Source: Hominenteromicrobium mulieris (GTDB lineage: Bacteria > Bacillota > Clostridia > Oscillospirales > Acutalibacteraceae). From it: a DNA stretch of 64,000 bases. Within the stretch, counting starts at the first letter, position 1. Every line of letters starts with the position of its first letter. Below, one piece after another: positions 1 through 8,051 of the stretch. The notes under the pieces are model-generated. The model was not told the origin of the DNA and searched no databases. It saw nothing but the letters and a program-made list of their open reading frames with translations. The stretch is taken from contig JAJJOY010000003.1 of the NCBI GenBank assembly GCA_021029595.1, positions 62,001 through 126,000 on the forward strand, given 5' to 3'. A program made the position numbers and the translations under genes.

Positions 1-200
1 CCAAGCAGACCGCTAAAGAACACCATGTGCCGGAACACGAAGACGAGCACCAACACGGCAACCCGCAATTTGCGCTTAAGGTGCTGCTTATTCTCATCGC
101 CATCATTTTGGTGATCGTTATTTTAAAAGCCACCGGCGTACCGTTCGCCGTAAAAGACTGGCTTTCGCACGTCACCGGCGACATGATCGCGCTACGCTGA
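1..200 (+). CDS. C-terminal end of a small membrane-anchored protein (partial)
   Basis: The reading frame is open from the window edge to a TGA at 198-200. The visible 65 residues begin with a charged, His/Glu-rich stretch, then one hydrophobic segment (LLILIAIILVIVIL) and a short tail ending in MIALR. This looks like a single-pass membrane protein with the charged part on the other side. The N-terminus lies outside the window and I do not recognise the family. It converges on the cdaR gene across a shared terminator. Confidence 0.6.
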   Translation, partial: KQTAKEHHVPEHEDEHQHGNPQFALKVLLILIAIILVIVILKATGVPFAVKDWLSHVTGDMIALR

Positions 201-222
201 ATGTACTCTCCCCATAAAACAC

Positions 223-256
223 AAACCCGCCGAAACTTTTCAGCTCGGCGGGTTTT
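223..256. terminator. Bidirectional intrinsic terminator
   Basis: Perfect 11-bp inverted repeat (223-233 and 245-255) followed by a T-run on the plus strand and preceded by A residues, between two convergent genes. Confidence 0.85.
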
Positions 257-268
257 CATTTTGCTTAT

Positions 269-1603
269 TTATTCCGAAGCATTGCTGGTGGAAGATTCGG
301 TTTTCGGCGAAAGCGTCACATGCGCCGTGTAGCTGCCGGTCGCCCAGCAGGAATCCGCATTGTTAATCGTCACCGTCACCGGCGCTTCCATGCTGCCGCT
401 CGGGTCTGTCACCGTGGAAAGATCCACCGTACAGAAAACGGAATCTCCCGTCAGCTTCGAGATCTGCGCCGCCGTGCCGATGATCTTCAGCGTGAGCGTC
501 TTTGTAGAAAGCTCTGCTTCCATACCCTCCGGCACGTTGGTGACGCTGATGTTGCTCGTCAGCACAGACGTTTCCTTGTAACCGTTCAGGTTGAATGTAA
601 CGGTCGCGTTTTCCACTCGCGTCACATTTGTCACACCGCTCGGCACCGGGATAGCCACCGTGAACGTGTTGTTTTCCGGCGTAACGTCCAGGAAGTTGAT
701 TGGCGTGGAGAGCGTCAGGGTCGTGTACTTTGAGACCGTTTCACCGTCGCCGGCAATTTCAATTTCTGCCGGGTCGATCGTGATGCGGTTCGAGGCAAAG
801 CTGTCCGGAATATTGCGCACGTCCGCTTCCAACTTGACCGTCTGTCGGCTCGTCACCGGAATGGAGACCTCCACCGTGTCGTCGCTCAGCTTCAAATAGA
901 GCTCCGTTGGGTCAAGTACATTGCCGTTCGCGTCGTACAACGTCACTTTGCAGGAAAGCGACTTCGACTGCGTGAGCTCTTCGCTGAACTTATATTCCAA
1001 CACGGCACGCGCCACCTTGTTCACGCTGCTTTCCGGGCCGGAGACCGTGATAAGCTCCGTAGAAAGTGTGGGCGTAGAAGGCGCATAGTAATTTTCCGCC
1101 GTAGTGTACTGAAAATTTGTTTCCAAAGTGAGCTGCGTTTCTTTATATTTATCATACACCACTGTAATCTCGGACGGCGAAACGCTTTCCACCTCGTATT
1201 CGGCGAGGGTGTTGCCCTTTTTTGCTGCGCGCAGAGAAAGCGTCGTCTGTTGCAAGCTGCTGCCCGTCAGCATGCTGACGGAAGGATCCAGCGTCCCCGT
1301 AACGCCGATGTCCTCACTCGTCACCTTACTTGTGATAAGTGAGTTGCCCGTAATACTCACATCCGTCGCGCTGCTGCTCATACTGAACACGCGCACACCG
1401 GCTTCCTGCGCCGTATCGGAAATTTCAACGTTAATCGGCACATTGCGGATCACGGTCGCACGGCTTTCGGAGTTGCTCGCCATCATGGCAAACCAGACGG
1501 CCGCCGCGGCAAGGAATGAAAAGATAAGCAAAATTGTGTTGTTTTCAAACACGCGTAAGCGTTGTTTTACTTCGTTTCTGGGTTTCTTAGACATTTTTGC
1601 CAT
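269..1603 (-). CDS. cdaR: YbbR-domain regulator of diadenylate cyclase CdaR
   Basis: CdaR is the membrane-bound partner that modulates the c-di-AMP synthase CdaA. The protein (about 444 residues) has a short basic cytoplasmic N-terminus, one membrane segment at roughly residues 25-45 (LLIFSFLAAAAVWFAMM) and a long extracellular part made of repeated YbbR-like beta domains with recurring VxVxxxPxG-type segments. The ATG at 1603 overlaps the cdaA stop as ATGA. A GTG one codon upstream and an ATG at 1594 are alternative starts. The next gene of the usual operon, glmM, is not downstream, because the operon ends in the terminator at 223-256. The family assignment is firm; the exact start is not. 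Confidence 0.9.
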   Translation of the reverse strand: MAKMSKKPRNEVKQRLRVFENNTILLIFSFLAAAAVWFAMMASNSESRATVIRNVPINVEISDTAQEAGVRVFSMSSSATDVSITGNSLITSKVTSEDIGVTGTLDPSVSMLTGSSLQQTTLSLRAAKKGNTLAEYEVESVSPSEITVVYDKYKETQLTLETNFQYTTAENYYAPSTPTLSTELITVSGPESSVNKVARAVLEYKFSEELTQSKSLSCKVTLYDANGNVLDPTELYLKLSDDTVEVSIPVTSRQTVKLEADVRNIPDSFASNRITIDPAEIEIAGDGETVSKYTTLTLSTPINFLDVTPENNTFTVAIPVPSGVTNVTRVENATVTFNLNGYKETSVLTSNISVTNVPEGMEAELSTKTLTLKIIGTAAQISKLTGDSVFCTVDLSTVTDPSGSMEAPVTVTINNADSCWATGSYTAHVTLSPKTESSTSNASE

Positions 1604-2496
1604 CACTTCTTCACCGTCCTTTTGCTTTTCAGCACGTCGAACTTACGGCGCACGGTGGAAGCTTCTTCCTGCGGAATGAGGTACCCCTCCAAAACATCAC
1701 GCAGCGTATCGCGCGTAAAGCGGCACGCCAAAACGCCGTTTACAGCCACGGAGATCTGCCCCGTTTCTTCCGAAACCACCACGACCACGGCATCCGATTC
1801 CTCACTGACACCGAGCGCCGCGCGGTGACGCGTGCCGAGCTCTGCAGAGACCGAAGTGTTTTTCGTCAGCGGCAGAATACAGCCCGCCGCATGAATCATG
1901 CCGTCGCGAATGATCATGGCGCCGTCGTGCAAAGGCGCCTTATTGAAGAAAATATTGCCCACAATCTGGCCGGAAGGCTCGCAGTTAATCTGCGTGCCGG
2001 TCTCAATGATGTCGCCAAGCTTCGTTTTGCGCTCGAATACGATAAGCGCGCCCATTTTGAGCTGCTGTAAAATACCCACGCCGTCTACCACGGCGTTGAT
2101 TGCCTTGCGGATCTGCGCGCGGTCATAGCTGCGGTCACGGCCTGTTACCACAGCCGCAATAGATTGTCCGACGTTGTTGCGGCCCACTTGCTCGAGCGCC
2201 TTGCGGATTTCCGGCTGAAACACGATGAGGATCGCGACGAAAGCGAACTGGAAGAAATACGCCAGCACGCGGCTGACCATCACCAGATTAAAATACGAAG
2301 AAATAATAAACAGAACGACAAGCAGAAAAAGTCCCTTTACAAGCTGCCCCGCGCGCGTTTCGCGCACAAGCTTGACCACACCGTAGATCAAAAATGCAAC
2401 GATGATAATATCAACGGCATCTTTAAATTGAAAATTCATGGCAATGCTCACCATCCACTCCCACCAGGAAGCAATGGCTTCAAAAACCTTATTCAA
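1603..2496 (-). CDS. cdaA: Diadenylate cyclase CdaA (membrane-anchored)
   Basis: Makes c-di-AMP from two ATP. The N-terminal third holds three hydrophobic segments (around FQFKDAVDIIIVAFLIYG onward), followed by a DisA_N catalytic domain with both signature motifs visible: DGA in LHDGAMII and RHR in GTRHRAALG. The longer frame reaches 2556, but a good ribosome site (AGAGGTGA) sits five bases before a TTG at 2496, giving 297 residues, closer to the usual CdaA length. I therefore prefer the TTG start. It is translationally coupled to cdaR. c-di-AMP controls potassium and osmolyte uptake and cell-wall balance in Firmicutes. Confidence 0.93.
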   Translation of the reverse strand: MNKVFEAIASWWEWMVSIAMNFQFKDAVDIIIVAFLIYGVVKLVRETRAGQLVKGLFLLVVLFIISSYFNLVMVSRVLAYFFQFAFVAILIVFQPEIRKALEQVGRNNVGQSIAAVVTGRDRSYDRAQIRKAINAVVDGVGILQQLKMGALIVFERKTKLGDIIETGTQINCEPSGQIVGNIFFNKAPLHDGAMIIRDGMIHAAGCILPLTKNTSVSAELGTRHRAALGVSEESDAVVVVVSEETGQISVAVNGVLACRFTRDTLRDVLEGYLIPQEEASTVRRKFDVLKSKRTVKK

Positions 2497-2596
2497 AGCA
2501 TTCACCTCTTTGCACAGGATTCGGCGGTACATGCACACGGTGCACATCCGCTCCATACGATTTACTTTCTACAAAACCTAAATGCGTACTGTATAT

Positions 2597-2625
2597 AGTT
2601 TAACACAAAGAGGTGGGGATGAAAA
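2597..2625 (-). promoter_or_regulatory. Possible sigma-A promoter for cdaA-cdaR
   Basis: On the minus strand TTTTCA and TAAACT are separated by 17 bp about 100 bp upstream of the cdaA start. The surrounding 2557-2693 gap is AT-rich and holds no gene. The match to consensus is moderate. Confidence 0.45.
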
Positions 2626-2693
2626 GGGGGAATTGTATGTTTTTTCCTGTTCTTTTCTATATTTTTCGATTTTTATTTACACTTTGTTCATTT

Positions 2694-3863
2694 TTATTCG
2701 ACTTTTCGCGCCGCACTTTCAGCCCGGAGCGAATAGACCGTGCGAATCAGCTCCGTAATGTCCTTGTCGGTCGTGAACGCACCCGGCGAAACGCGCACCG
2801 CGCCGCCGGGCGTTTCACCGTCCGTTCCCATTTTGCGGTGTACGAGCGGTGCACAGTGGAACCCACAGCGCACGGCAATGTTCCGCTTTGCAAGTACCTC
2901 GCCCACTTCTTCACTCTGCATGCCGCGCACGTTAAAGCCGAGCACCGGCACAAAGTACATCGTGTCCGGCATTGCGGTGTATAAAATAACATGCGGCATG
3001 TTTTTGAATGCCTCGTATACGCGGCGAATATGGCGCATTTCCCTCTCCCGCAGCATATCTTCACCGTTCGTGCGCACAAAATCCATGCCCGCGCCGAGTG
3101 CGAGGATGCCCGGCACATTCTGCGTGCCGCTTTCAAGGTACTCCGGCATTTCCCGCGGCTGGTCTAGCTCCAACGCGCGCGTACCCGTGCCGCCCTGTTT
3201 CAGGCTTTCCAGCTTTTCGCCGTTTTTCGTAATGAGCATACCCGTGCCCATCGGACCGTATAACCCCTTGTGTCCCGCGCAGCAAAGGTAATCGATGCCG
3301 TCGCGCTCCGCATGAATGGGAATCACCCCGCCGGACTGCGCCGCGTCCACGCAGATCTCCGCGCCGTATATATGCGCAAGCGCCGCCAGCCGCTCCACAG
3401 GCACGCGGATGCCGAATACATTCGAGGCCTGCGTGCAGACAAACAACCTTGTGTTCTCGCGCATCGCATGACGGAACGCGTCGAGCGTCGCGTCGTTGTC
3501 GCCGGGCGTCACGGGCACAACGGTAAACGAAACACCGTGCGCCTCCATGGCTTTCAGCGGCCGCAAAACCGCATTGTGCTCCAAATCGGTCACAAGCACA
3601 TGGTCGCCACGCTTTAACGAGTGGATAACGATATTCAGCGACTGCGTGCAGCTCGGCTGAAACGAGATGCACTCCGGGCCCGCCGCACCGAAAAAGCTCG
3701 CCGCCTTCTGCCGCACATCGTAGACCGCCTGCGCCGTCTGCAAGCTCATTTTAAACCCGCCGCGGCCGGGGTTCGCGCCGAACTGCTCCAGCGCCTGCGC
3801 CATTTTGCGGCGCACCGAAAGCGGCTTTGGGTACGTCGTCGCGCTGTTATCGAGATAGATCAT
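2694..3863 (-). CDS. Cysteine desulfurase-family aminotransferase V protein
   Basis: PLP-dependent class V fold, 389 residues, of the group annotated as cysteine desulfurase family protein. Visible features are the N-terminal LDNSATT, the PLP-stacking His96 in LEHNAV, Asp173 in VDAAQ, the Schiff-base Lys199 in AGHKG, and a C-terminal RCGFHCAP segment with Cys333 and Cys337 in the region where desulfurases carry the catalytic cysteine. It probably removes sulfur (or selenium) from cysteine or selenocysteine. Its start overlaps the stop of a DUF3343 gene (ATGA), and DUF3343 proteins are proposed Se/S carriers, so the two probably act in one transfer step. It is not an obvious IscS or NifS, since no IscU lies beside it. 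The acceptor is unknown. Confidence 0.88.
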   Translation of the reverse strand: MIYLDNSATTYPKPLSVRRKMAQALEQFGANPGRGGFKMSLQTAQAVYDVRQKAASFFGAAGPECISFQPSCTQSLNIVIHSLKRGDHVLVTDLEHNAVLRPLKAMEAHGVSFTVVPVTPGDNDATLDAFRHAMRENTRLFVCTQASNVFGIRVPVERLAALAHIYGAEICVDAAQSGGVIPIHAERDGIDYLCCAGHKGLYGPMGTGMLITKNGEKLESLKQGGTGTRALELDQPREMPEYLESGTQNVPGILALGAGMDFVRTNGEDMLREREMRHIRRVYEAFKNMPHVILYTAMPDTMYFVPVLGFNVRGMQSEEVGEVLAKRNIAVRCGFHCAPLVHRKMGTDGETPGGAVRVSPGAFTTDKDITELIRTVYSLRAESAARKVE

Positions 3864-4108
3864 TTCTTTTCGCCCCGTTCCGCACGGTAGAACACTTTCA
3901 CGCCTGCATCCCGCAAAATGCGCTCCGCTTCGTCCGTGCGCTGCGGAACATATACACCATAGCCGCAGCCGCTTTCTCGGGTGCGCGGCAGCCGCTCAAT
4001 GTAGGCTTTTATCCCTCTTTGAAAAAGCAGATCACGGCTTTTCAGCGCATAGGTCACGCTGCTGACAACAATAAGCCGCTTCCCGCCCGTGTCTCTTTTG
4101 TTTTCCAT
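3860..4108 (-). CDS. DUF3343 putative Se/S carrier-like protein
   Basis: Small protein of 82 residues with a betaalphabeta-like pattern and a conserved Cys in GCGYGVYVP, matching the Se_S_carrier/DUF3343 family. The start at 4108 has GGAGGTG six bases upstream, better than the upstream ATG in the same frame. It overlaps the desulfurase gene by four bases, which supports a persulfide or selenide relay between the two products. Function in vivo is inferred from family and context only. Confidence 0.8.
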   Translation of the reverse strand: MENKRDTGGKRLIVVSSVTYALKSRDLLFQRGIKAYIERLPRTRESGCGYGVYVPQRTDEAERILRDAGVKVFYRAERGEKK

Positions 4109-4135
4109 TGCAAGCACCTCCAAGCCTTCAAAACA

Positions 4136-4160
4136 GTCTCATCAAAACAGAATATGAGAC
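4136..4160. promoter_or_regulatory. Inverted repeat upstream of DUF3343-desulfurase operon
   Basis: GTCTCAT and ATGAGAC form perfect 7-bp arms separated by 11 bases, 28 bp ahead of the DUF3343 start. It could be an operator or an mRNA hairpin; no regulator is identifiable. Confidence 0.4.
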
Positions 4161-4177
4161 AAGCCGGGAATTGGTGC

Positions 4178-4206
4178 AAAAAAGAGCTCCGCCGAAGCGA
4201 AGCTCT
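4178..4206 (-). terminator. Terminator of ispD-ispF
   Basis: Minus-strand stem of 10 bp (one G-U pair) with a TTCG tetraloop and a run of six T, starting about 17 bp after the ispF stop. Confidence 0.88.
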
Positions 4207-4222
4207 CAAAAATACTGCAAAT

Positions 4223-4690
4223 TTATTTCAGCAGGCACACCGCATGCGCTGCAATACCCTCGCCGCGGCCGGTAAAGCCGAGGCCCTCCTCCGTCGTCGC
4301 CTTGATGCTCACGCAATCGAGGTCGAGGTTGCAGGCGGATGCAATGTTGCGGCGCATCTCATCGATGTACGGGCGCAGCTTCGGACGCTGTGCCAAAACC
4401 GTCGCATCGATATTTTCAATCCCAAAGCCCTTGCGGCGTACCGCCGCCACCGCCACCGCGAGCAGCTTTAAGCTGTCCGCACCGGCGTACTGCGGGTCAT
4501 CGTCCGGGAAAAGCACGCCGATGTCCCCGAGCGTCGCCGCGCCGAGCAAAGCATCCGCTATGGCATGCGCGAGCACGTCCGCATCGGAATGCCCCAAAAG
4601 CCCCTTTTCATACGGGATATGCACGCCGCCCAAAATGAGCTTTCTGTTTTCTACAAGCTTGTGTACGTCATAACCGTGACCGATCCGCAT
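4223..4690 (-). CDS. ispF: 2-C-methyl-D-erythritol 2,4-cyclodiphosphate synthase
   Basis: Fifth enzyme of the MEP isoprenoid pathway; it converts CDP-ME 2-phosphate to ME-cPP with release of CMP. At 155 residues it has family length. The zinc ligands are visible in RIGHGYDVH (Asp8, His10) and in [20 protein letters not shown], and the conserved [23 protein letters not shown] near the C-terminus is intact. It follows ispD by 12 bp in one operon ended by the terminator at 4178-4206. Confidence 0.97.
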   Translation of the reverse strand: MRIGHGYDVHKLVENRKLILGGVHIPYEKGLLGHSDADVLAHAIADALLGAATLGDIGVLFPDDDPQYAGADSLKLLAVAVAAVRRKGFGIENIDATVLAQRPKLRPYIDEMRRNIASACNLDLDCVSIKATTEEGLGFTGRGEGIAAHAVCLLK

Positions 4691-4702
4691 AGTAACACTC
4701 CT

Positions 4703-5380
4703 TTACTTTTCCACCGCAAAAGCCTCTGCCACAAGCAGATCCTCCGGCGTTGTGATCTTGATGTTTTTGTAGTCGCCCGGGGTCAAATATACCTTGCCGC
4801 CCGCCGCTTCAATGAGCTGGCAATCGTCCGTATATTGCTTTCCGGCGTTTTTCGCAAGGCACAGCGCTTCTTTATACAAAGAAAGGCGGAATACCTGCGG
4901 CGTCTGAATGGCGCGCAAAGTGCTTCTCTCCGGCGTAGCGCACACCGTGCCGTCCGCCGCAGCAACCTTGATGGTGTCTTTCACCGGCACCGCCAGCGTC
5001 GCCGCGCCGTATTTTTCCGCGTCCGCGCACACGGTTTCGATTTCCTCCGGCGTGATAAACGGTCGCGCCGCATCGTGCACGGCGATATACTCTGCGTCAC
5101 CGCAAAGCGCTGCACCGTTTGAAACGGAATCCTGCCGCTCCTTGCCGCCCTCGGTAATCGTGAGCGGCTTTGTGACGAACGCCGACGCTTTTTGGATTGC
5201 ATCGAAATCGCACGCACGCGCCACAATAACGATCTTTGAGATGCACGCGGCATTCTCAAATGCGCGCAGTGTACGGCTCAGAACCGGCTCGCCGCCGATC
5301 TCCATCATCGTTTTCGATGCGCCGCCGCTTTTCATGCGCGCAGAGCTACCTGCCGCCACCAAAATTGCCGCCGTTTTCAT
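4703..5380 (-). CDS. ispD: 2-C-methyl-D-erythritol 4-phosphate cytidylyltransferase
   Basis: Third MEP-pathway enzyme: MEP plus CTP gives CDP-ME. The nucleotide-binding start AAILVAAGSSARM is present, though the usual second glycine of the G-x-G loop is replaced (GSSARM). Other conserved blocks are VSNG, VHDAARPF, KDTIK, IQTPQVF and DDCQLIEAAG. The ATG at 5380 is preceded by AAGGTGGG and fits the usual N-terminus better than the TTG at 5404. It is expressed with ispF from a strong promoter at 5449-5477. Confidence 0.96.
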   Translation of the reverse strand: MKTAAILVAAGSSARMKSGGASKTMMEIGGEPVLSRTLRAFENAACISKIVIVARACDFDAIQKASAFVTKPLTITEGGKERQDSVSNGAALCGDAEYIAVHDAARPFITPEEIETVCADAEKYGAATLAVPVKDTIKVAAADGTVCATPERSTLRAIQTPQVFRLSLYKEALCLAKNAGKQYTDDCQLIEAAGGKVYLTPGDYKNIKITTPEDLLVAEAFAVEK

Positions 5381-5448
5381 CACGTTTCCCACCTTATTTT
5401 TCAAGTATTCAAATGCGTTTGCCTAAAATGCGCCTAAAATATAAATAC

Positions 5449-5477
5449 AGTATACCGCGATGTTTACCGCGGGTCAA
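5449..5477 (-). promoter_or_regulatory. Sigma-A promoter of ispD-ispF
   Basis: TTGACC, 17-bp spacer, TATACT on the minus strand, about 70 bp upstream of ispD. Confidence 0.85.
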
Positions 5478-5520
5478 GGCAAGATAATTTTCTCTTTCGA
5501 CGTTTTTTATCAAAAAAGCA

Positions 5521-5550
5521 TTGAATTCCCGCCGTCACCTATGTTAGAAT
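5521..5550 (+). promoter_or_regulatory. Sigma-A promoter of the Na/phosphate symporter
   Basis: TTGAAT, 18-bp spacer, TAGAAT on the plus strand, about 85 bp upstream of the start codon. Confidence 0.65.
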
Positions 5551-5636
5551 AAGCTTGTATGTAAAGATTAAGTAAGAAAAAAGAAAAAAATTTGAAAAGC
5601 GAGCGTTTTGCGCACACAAAGGAGCTGCAACCACAA

Positions 5637-7445
5637 ATGGACATTTTCTCCGTTATTACACTCTTTGGCGGACTTGCGTTCTTCCTCTACGGCATGCATT
5701 TGCTTTCCTCCAGCCTTGAAAAAATGGTCGGCGGCAAGCTCGAACGTATTTTGCGTTCCATGACCTCAAACCGCTTCAAGGCCCTTTTGCTCGGCATGGG
5801 CATCACCATTGCGATCCAGTCCTCCTCTGCTATGACGGTCATGCTGGTCGGCCTCGTCAACTCCGGCATCATGGAGCTTGGGCAAACCATCGGCGTCATC
5901 ATGGGCTCAAACATCGGTACCACCGTCACTGCGTGGATCTTAAGCCTTTCCGGCATCACGAGCGACAACGTTTTCGTACAGCTTTTAAAGCCGGAGAGCT
6001 TTTCGCCCATCGTGGCGCTCATCGGCATCATTCTCATCATGTTCACCAAGAGCAGCAAGAAAAAAGACATCGGCTCCGTATGTGTCGGCTTCGCCATTTT
6101 GATGACCGGCATGACCATGATGAGCGGCGCGGTAAAACCGCTTGCGGACTTGCCGCAGTTTAAAGAGGTCTTAACGATTCTCGATAACCCCATCATCGCC
6201 ATTTTAGTCGGCGCAGGCATCACGGCACTCATCCAGAGCTCCGCCGCTTCGCTCGGCATTCTGCAATCTCTCGCCATGACGGGCAGCATTTCGTTCAGTA
6301 TGGCGCTGCCGGTCATTATGGGCCAGAACATCGGTACATGTATCACGGCGCTGCTTTCCTCCATCGGCACCACAAAAAACGCAAAGCGCGTGACCGCCGT
6401 GCATATCTACTTTAACGTGCTCGGCACCGTCATCTGTCTTTCCGGCTTTTATATTGCAAACAGCATTTTCCATTTCACATTCACCGACCAGCCGATTTCC
6501 TCGTTTATGATCGCGGTCGTGCATTCCGCATTCAACCTCATCACCACGTTCATTCTGCTGCCCTTCTGCAATCAGCTTGAAAAGCTCGCCGTTATCACCG
6601 TGCGTGATAAGCGCCTGAAGCCCGGCAAGCAGGACCCGCACGCGGTTTTGCTCGATGAGCGTCTGCTGCTCTCTCCGTCCTTCGCGATTGCGGAGTGCCG
6701 CAATGCCACCACAAAAATGGCAGACCTTGTGCGCGACACCATTTTGGATGCCATCGGTCTGCTCTCGCATTTTGATTCCGCCACAGCAGAAAAAATCGAG
6801 AAAAACGAAGAAACCATCGACCAGTACGAAGATAAGCTCGGTTCTTACCTCGTCAAAATTTCCAGTAAAAACCTCTCCACGTCCGACAGCAACGATGTTT
6901 CGCAGCTGTTGCATACCATCGGCGATTTCGAGCGTATCGGCGACCATGCGGTGAATCTCCTGCGCGTTGCACGCGAGATCCACGATAAAGATCTGAAATT
7001 CTCCGAAAAGGCCCAGCAGGAGCTTGAGGTCTTCACAGGTGCCATCATCGAGATTTTGAACATCACGACAGACGCGTTCGTCGAGAACAACTTACAGCTT
7101 GCCTACGAAGTAGAGCCGCTCGAACAGGTCATCGATTCATTGAAAGTTGAACTGAAAAACCGCCACATCCGCCGCTTACAGGAAGGCAAGTGCACCATTG
7201 AGCTCGGCTTCGTGCTCTCAGACATCCTCAACAATTTCGAGCGCGTTTCCGATCACTGCTCTAACATTGCGGTATGCCTGATCCAGATCAAGGATTCCAC
7301 CATGGACACACACGGTTACTTAAACGAGATCAAAACCTCCGGCGACCCGCGCTTCACCGGCTATTACAACCGCTTCACAAGCAAGTATACACTACCGGAA
7401 AGCCGCCACAAAAAGGCCCCGCAGGAAGTACCTGTAAAAAGCTAA
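5637..7445 (+). CDS. Na/Pi cotransporter family protein with C-terminal PhoU-like domain
   Basis: Predicted sodium-coupled phosphate carrier of the NptA/PNaS family, 602 residues from ATG 5637 (an upstream in-frame TTG at 5592 is less likely; AAAGGAG lies 12 bases before the ATG). The first 330 residues hold about eight hydrophobic segments and the inverted-repeat signature QSS twice (IQSSSAMTVM and LIQSSAASLG). The last 200 residues form a helical PhoU-like domain with ERIGDHAVNL and ERVSDHCSNI, the metal-binding E-x-x-x-D motifs of PhoU helices. It may regulate or sense rather than bulk-import phosphate; no pst or pho genes are near. Confidence 0.92.
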   Translation: MDIFSVITLFGGLAFFLYGMHLLSSSLEKMVGGKLERILRSMTSNRFKALLLGMGITIAIQSSSAMTVMLVGLVNSGIMELGQTIGVIMGSNIGTTVTAWILSLSGITSDNVFVQLLKPESFSPIVALIGIILIMFTKSSKKKDIGSVCVGFAILMTGMTMMSGAVKPLADLPQFKEVLTILDNPIIAILVGAGITALIQSSAASLGILQSLAMTGSISFSMALPVIMGQNIGTCITALLSSIGTTKNAKRVTAVHIYFNVLGTVICLSGFYIANSIFHFTFTDQPISSFMIAVVHSAFNLITTFILLPFCNQLEKLAVITVRDKRLKPGKQDPHAVLLDERLLLSPSFAIAECRNATTKMADLVRDTILDAIGLLSHFDSATAEKIEKNEETIDQYEDKLGSYLVKISSKNLSTSDSNDVSQLLHTIGDFERIGDHAVNLLRVAREIHDKDLKFSEKAQQELEVFTGAIIEILNITTDAFVENNLQLAYEVEPLEQVIDSLKVELKNRHIRRLQEGKCTIELGFVLSDILNNFERVSDHCSNIAVCLIQIKDSTMDTHGYLNEIKTSGDPRFTGYYNRFTSKYTLPESRHKKAPQEVPVKS

Positions 7446-7473
7446 CCCAGCTATTTAAAGCCGCATAGAATTT

Positions 7474-7505
7474 AAGCCCTCCGTATTTGTTTGCGGAGGG
7501 CTTTT
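7474..7505. terminator. Bidirectional terminator between symporter and spoIIID
   Basis: Perfect 10-bp stem (7474-7483 with 7494-7503) and T-run; it nearly abuts the spoIIID stop codon. Confidence 0.9.
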
Positions 7506-7506
7506 C

Positions 7507-7761
7507 TCATTTCTTCTGTGCCTCGTATTTGCGCTTTGTCGCCATACCGCCGCGGATATGCCGCTGGGCTTTATTCACCGCCAGTACGCTGCTCACCTCT
7601 TTGTAAAGCCCCATATCCACGCTGCGCAGCCGCTCGGCAACGTCCTTATGTACGGTGGATTTACTCACGCCAAACTGCTTTGCGGCACGGCGCACAGTAG
7701 CTTTGTTCTCTACGATATACTCCCCCAGCATGGCGGCTCTGTCCTCAACATTCTGCTTCAT
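7507..7761 (-). CDS. spoIIID: Sporulation transcription factor SpoIIID
   Basis: Mother-cell DNA-binding regulator that modulates sigma-E genes and helps switch on sigK. The 84 residues carry the family HTH: ATVRRAAKQFGVSKSTVHKDVAERL, here seen in residues about 21-45, with a basic C-terminal tail (GGMATKRKYEAQKK). The start at 7761 gives the standard MKQNVEDRAAMLGEYI opening; the frame extends upstream without a better ribosome site. A sigma-E-like promoter lies 35 bp upstream. This gene is the best evidence that the organism forms endospores. Confidence 0.96.
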   Translation of the reverse strand: MKQNVEDRAAMLGEYIVENKATVRRAAKQFGVSKSTVHKDVAERLRSVDMGLYKEVSSVLAVNKAQRHIRGGMATKRKYEAQKK

Positions 7762-7778
7762 CGTAACACACCCTTGTC

Positions 7779-7835
7779 TGTGATACTTGTGCTGCATTAT
7801 ATGTTGAGCTTTTCTCTGATTATACCTCTTTTTGT
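7779..7835. repeat. Direct repeat copy A (spoIIID promoter side)
   Basis: About 57 bp resembling 9978-10034. Identical blocks include TGTGAT, TGCTGCATT, GTTGAGCTTTT and ATTAT in the same order and spacing, with differences between them. It includes the sigma-E-like promoter. Confidence 0.6.
7796..7826 (-). promoter_or_regulatory. Sigma-E-like promoter of spoIIID
   Basis: On the minus strand GGTATAAT, 15 bp, CATATAAT, resembling the mother-cell sigma-E -35 and -10 elements. A sigma-A reading (TATAAT at the same -35 block) is possible but lacks a good -35. The spacing is slightly longer than the usual sigma-E gap. Confidence 0.5.
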
Positions 7836-7984
7836 TTTGAAAAAGAATTTAAACGCTCATCAACACATGGAATCAACTGTTACTGCTCTACCGTGCATTC
7901 CGATATTCGTTAATCATGAGCCGCTTTTTCCTTGCAATCCCCTATGAAACTAGAACCACTTGCCCAGCCAAGCAGATCTCTTTA

Positions 7985-8020
7985 TAAAAGAAAGCCAGCG
8001 ACTAAAAGGCGCTGTCTTTC
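7985..8020 (-). terminator. Probable terminator of the GH28-like gene
   Basis: Stem of 11 bp with one mismatch (7990-8000 with 8010-8020), T-rich on the minus strand past the stem, about 30 bp after the stop codon. Confidence 0.65.
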
Positions 8021-8051
8021 TTTCCTAGTTATCGGGACTCCTGCATATCAA

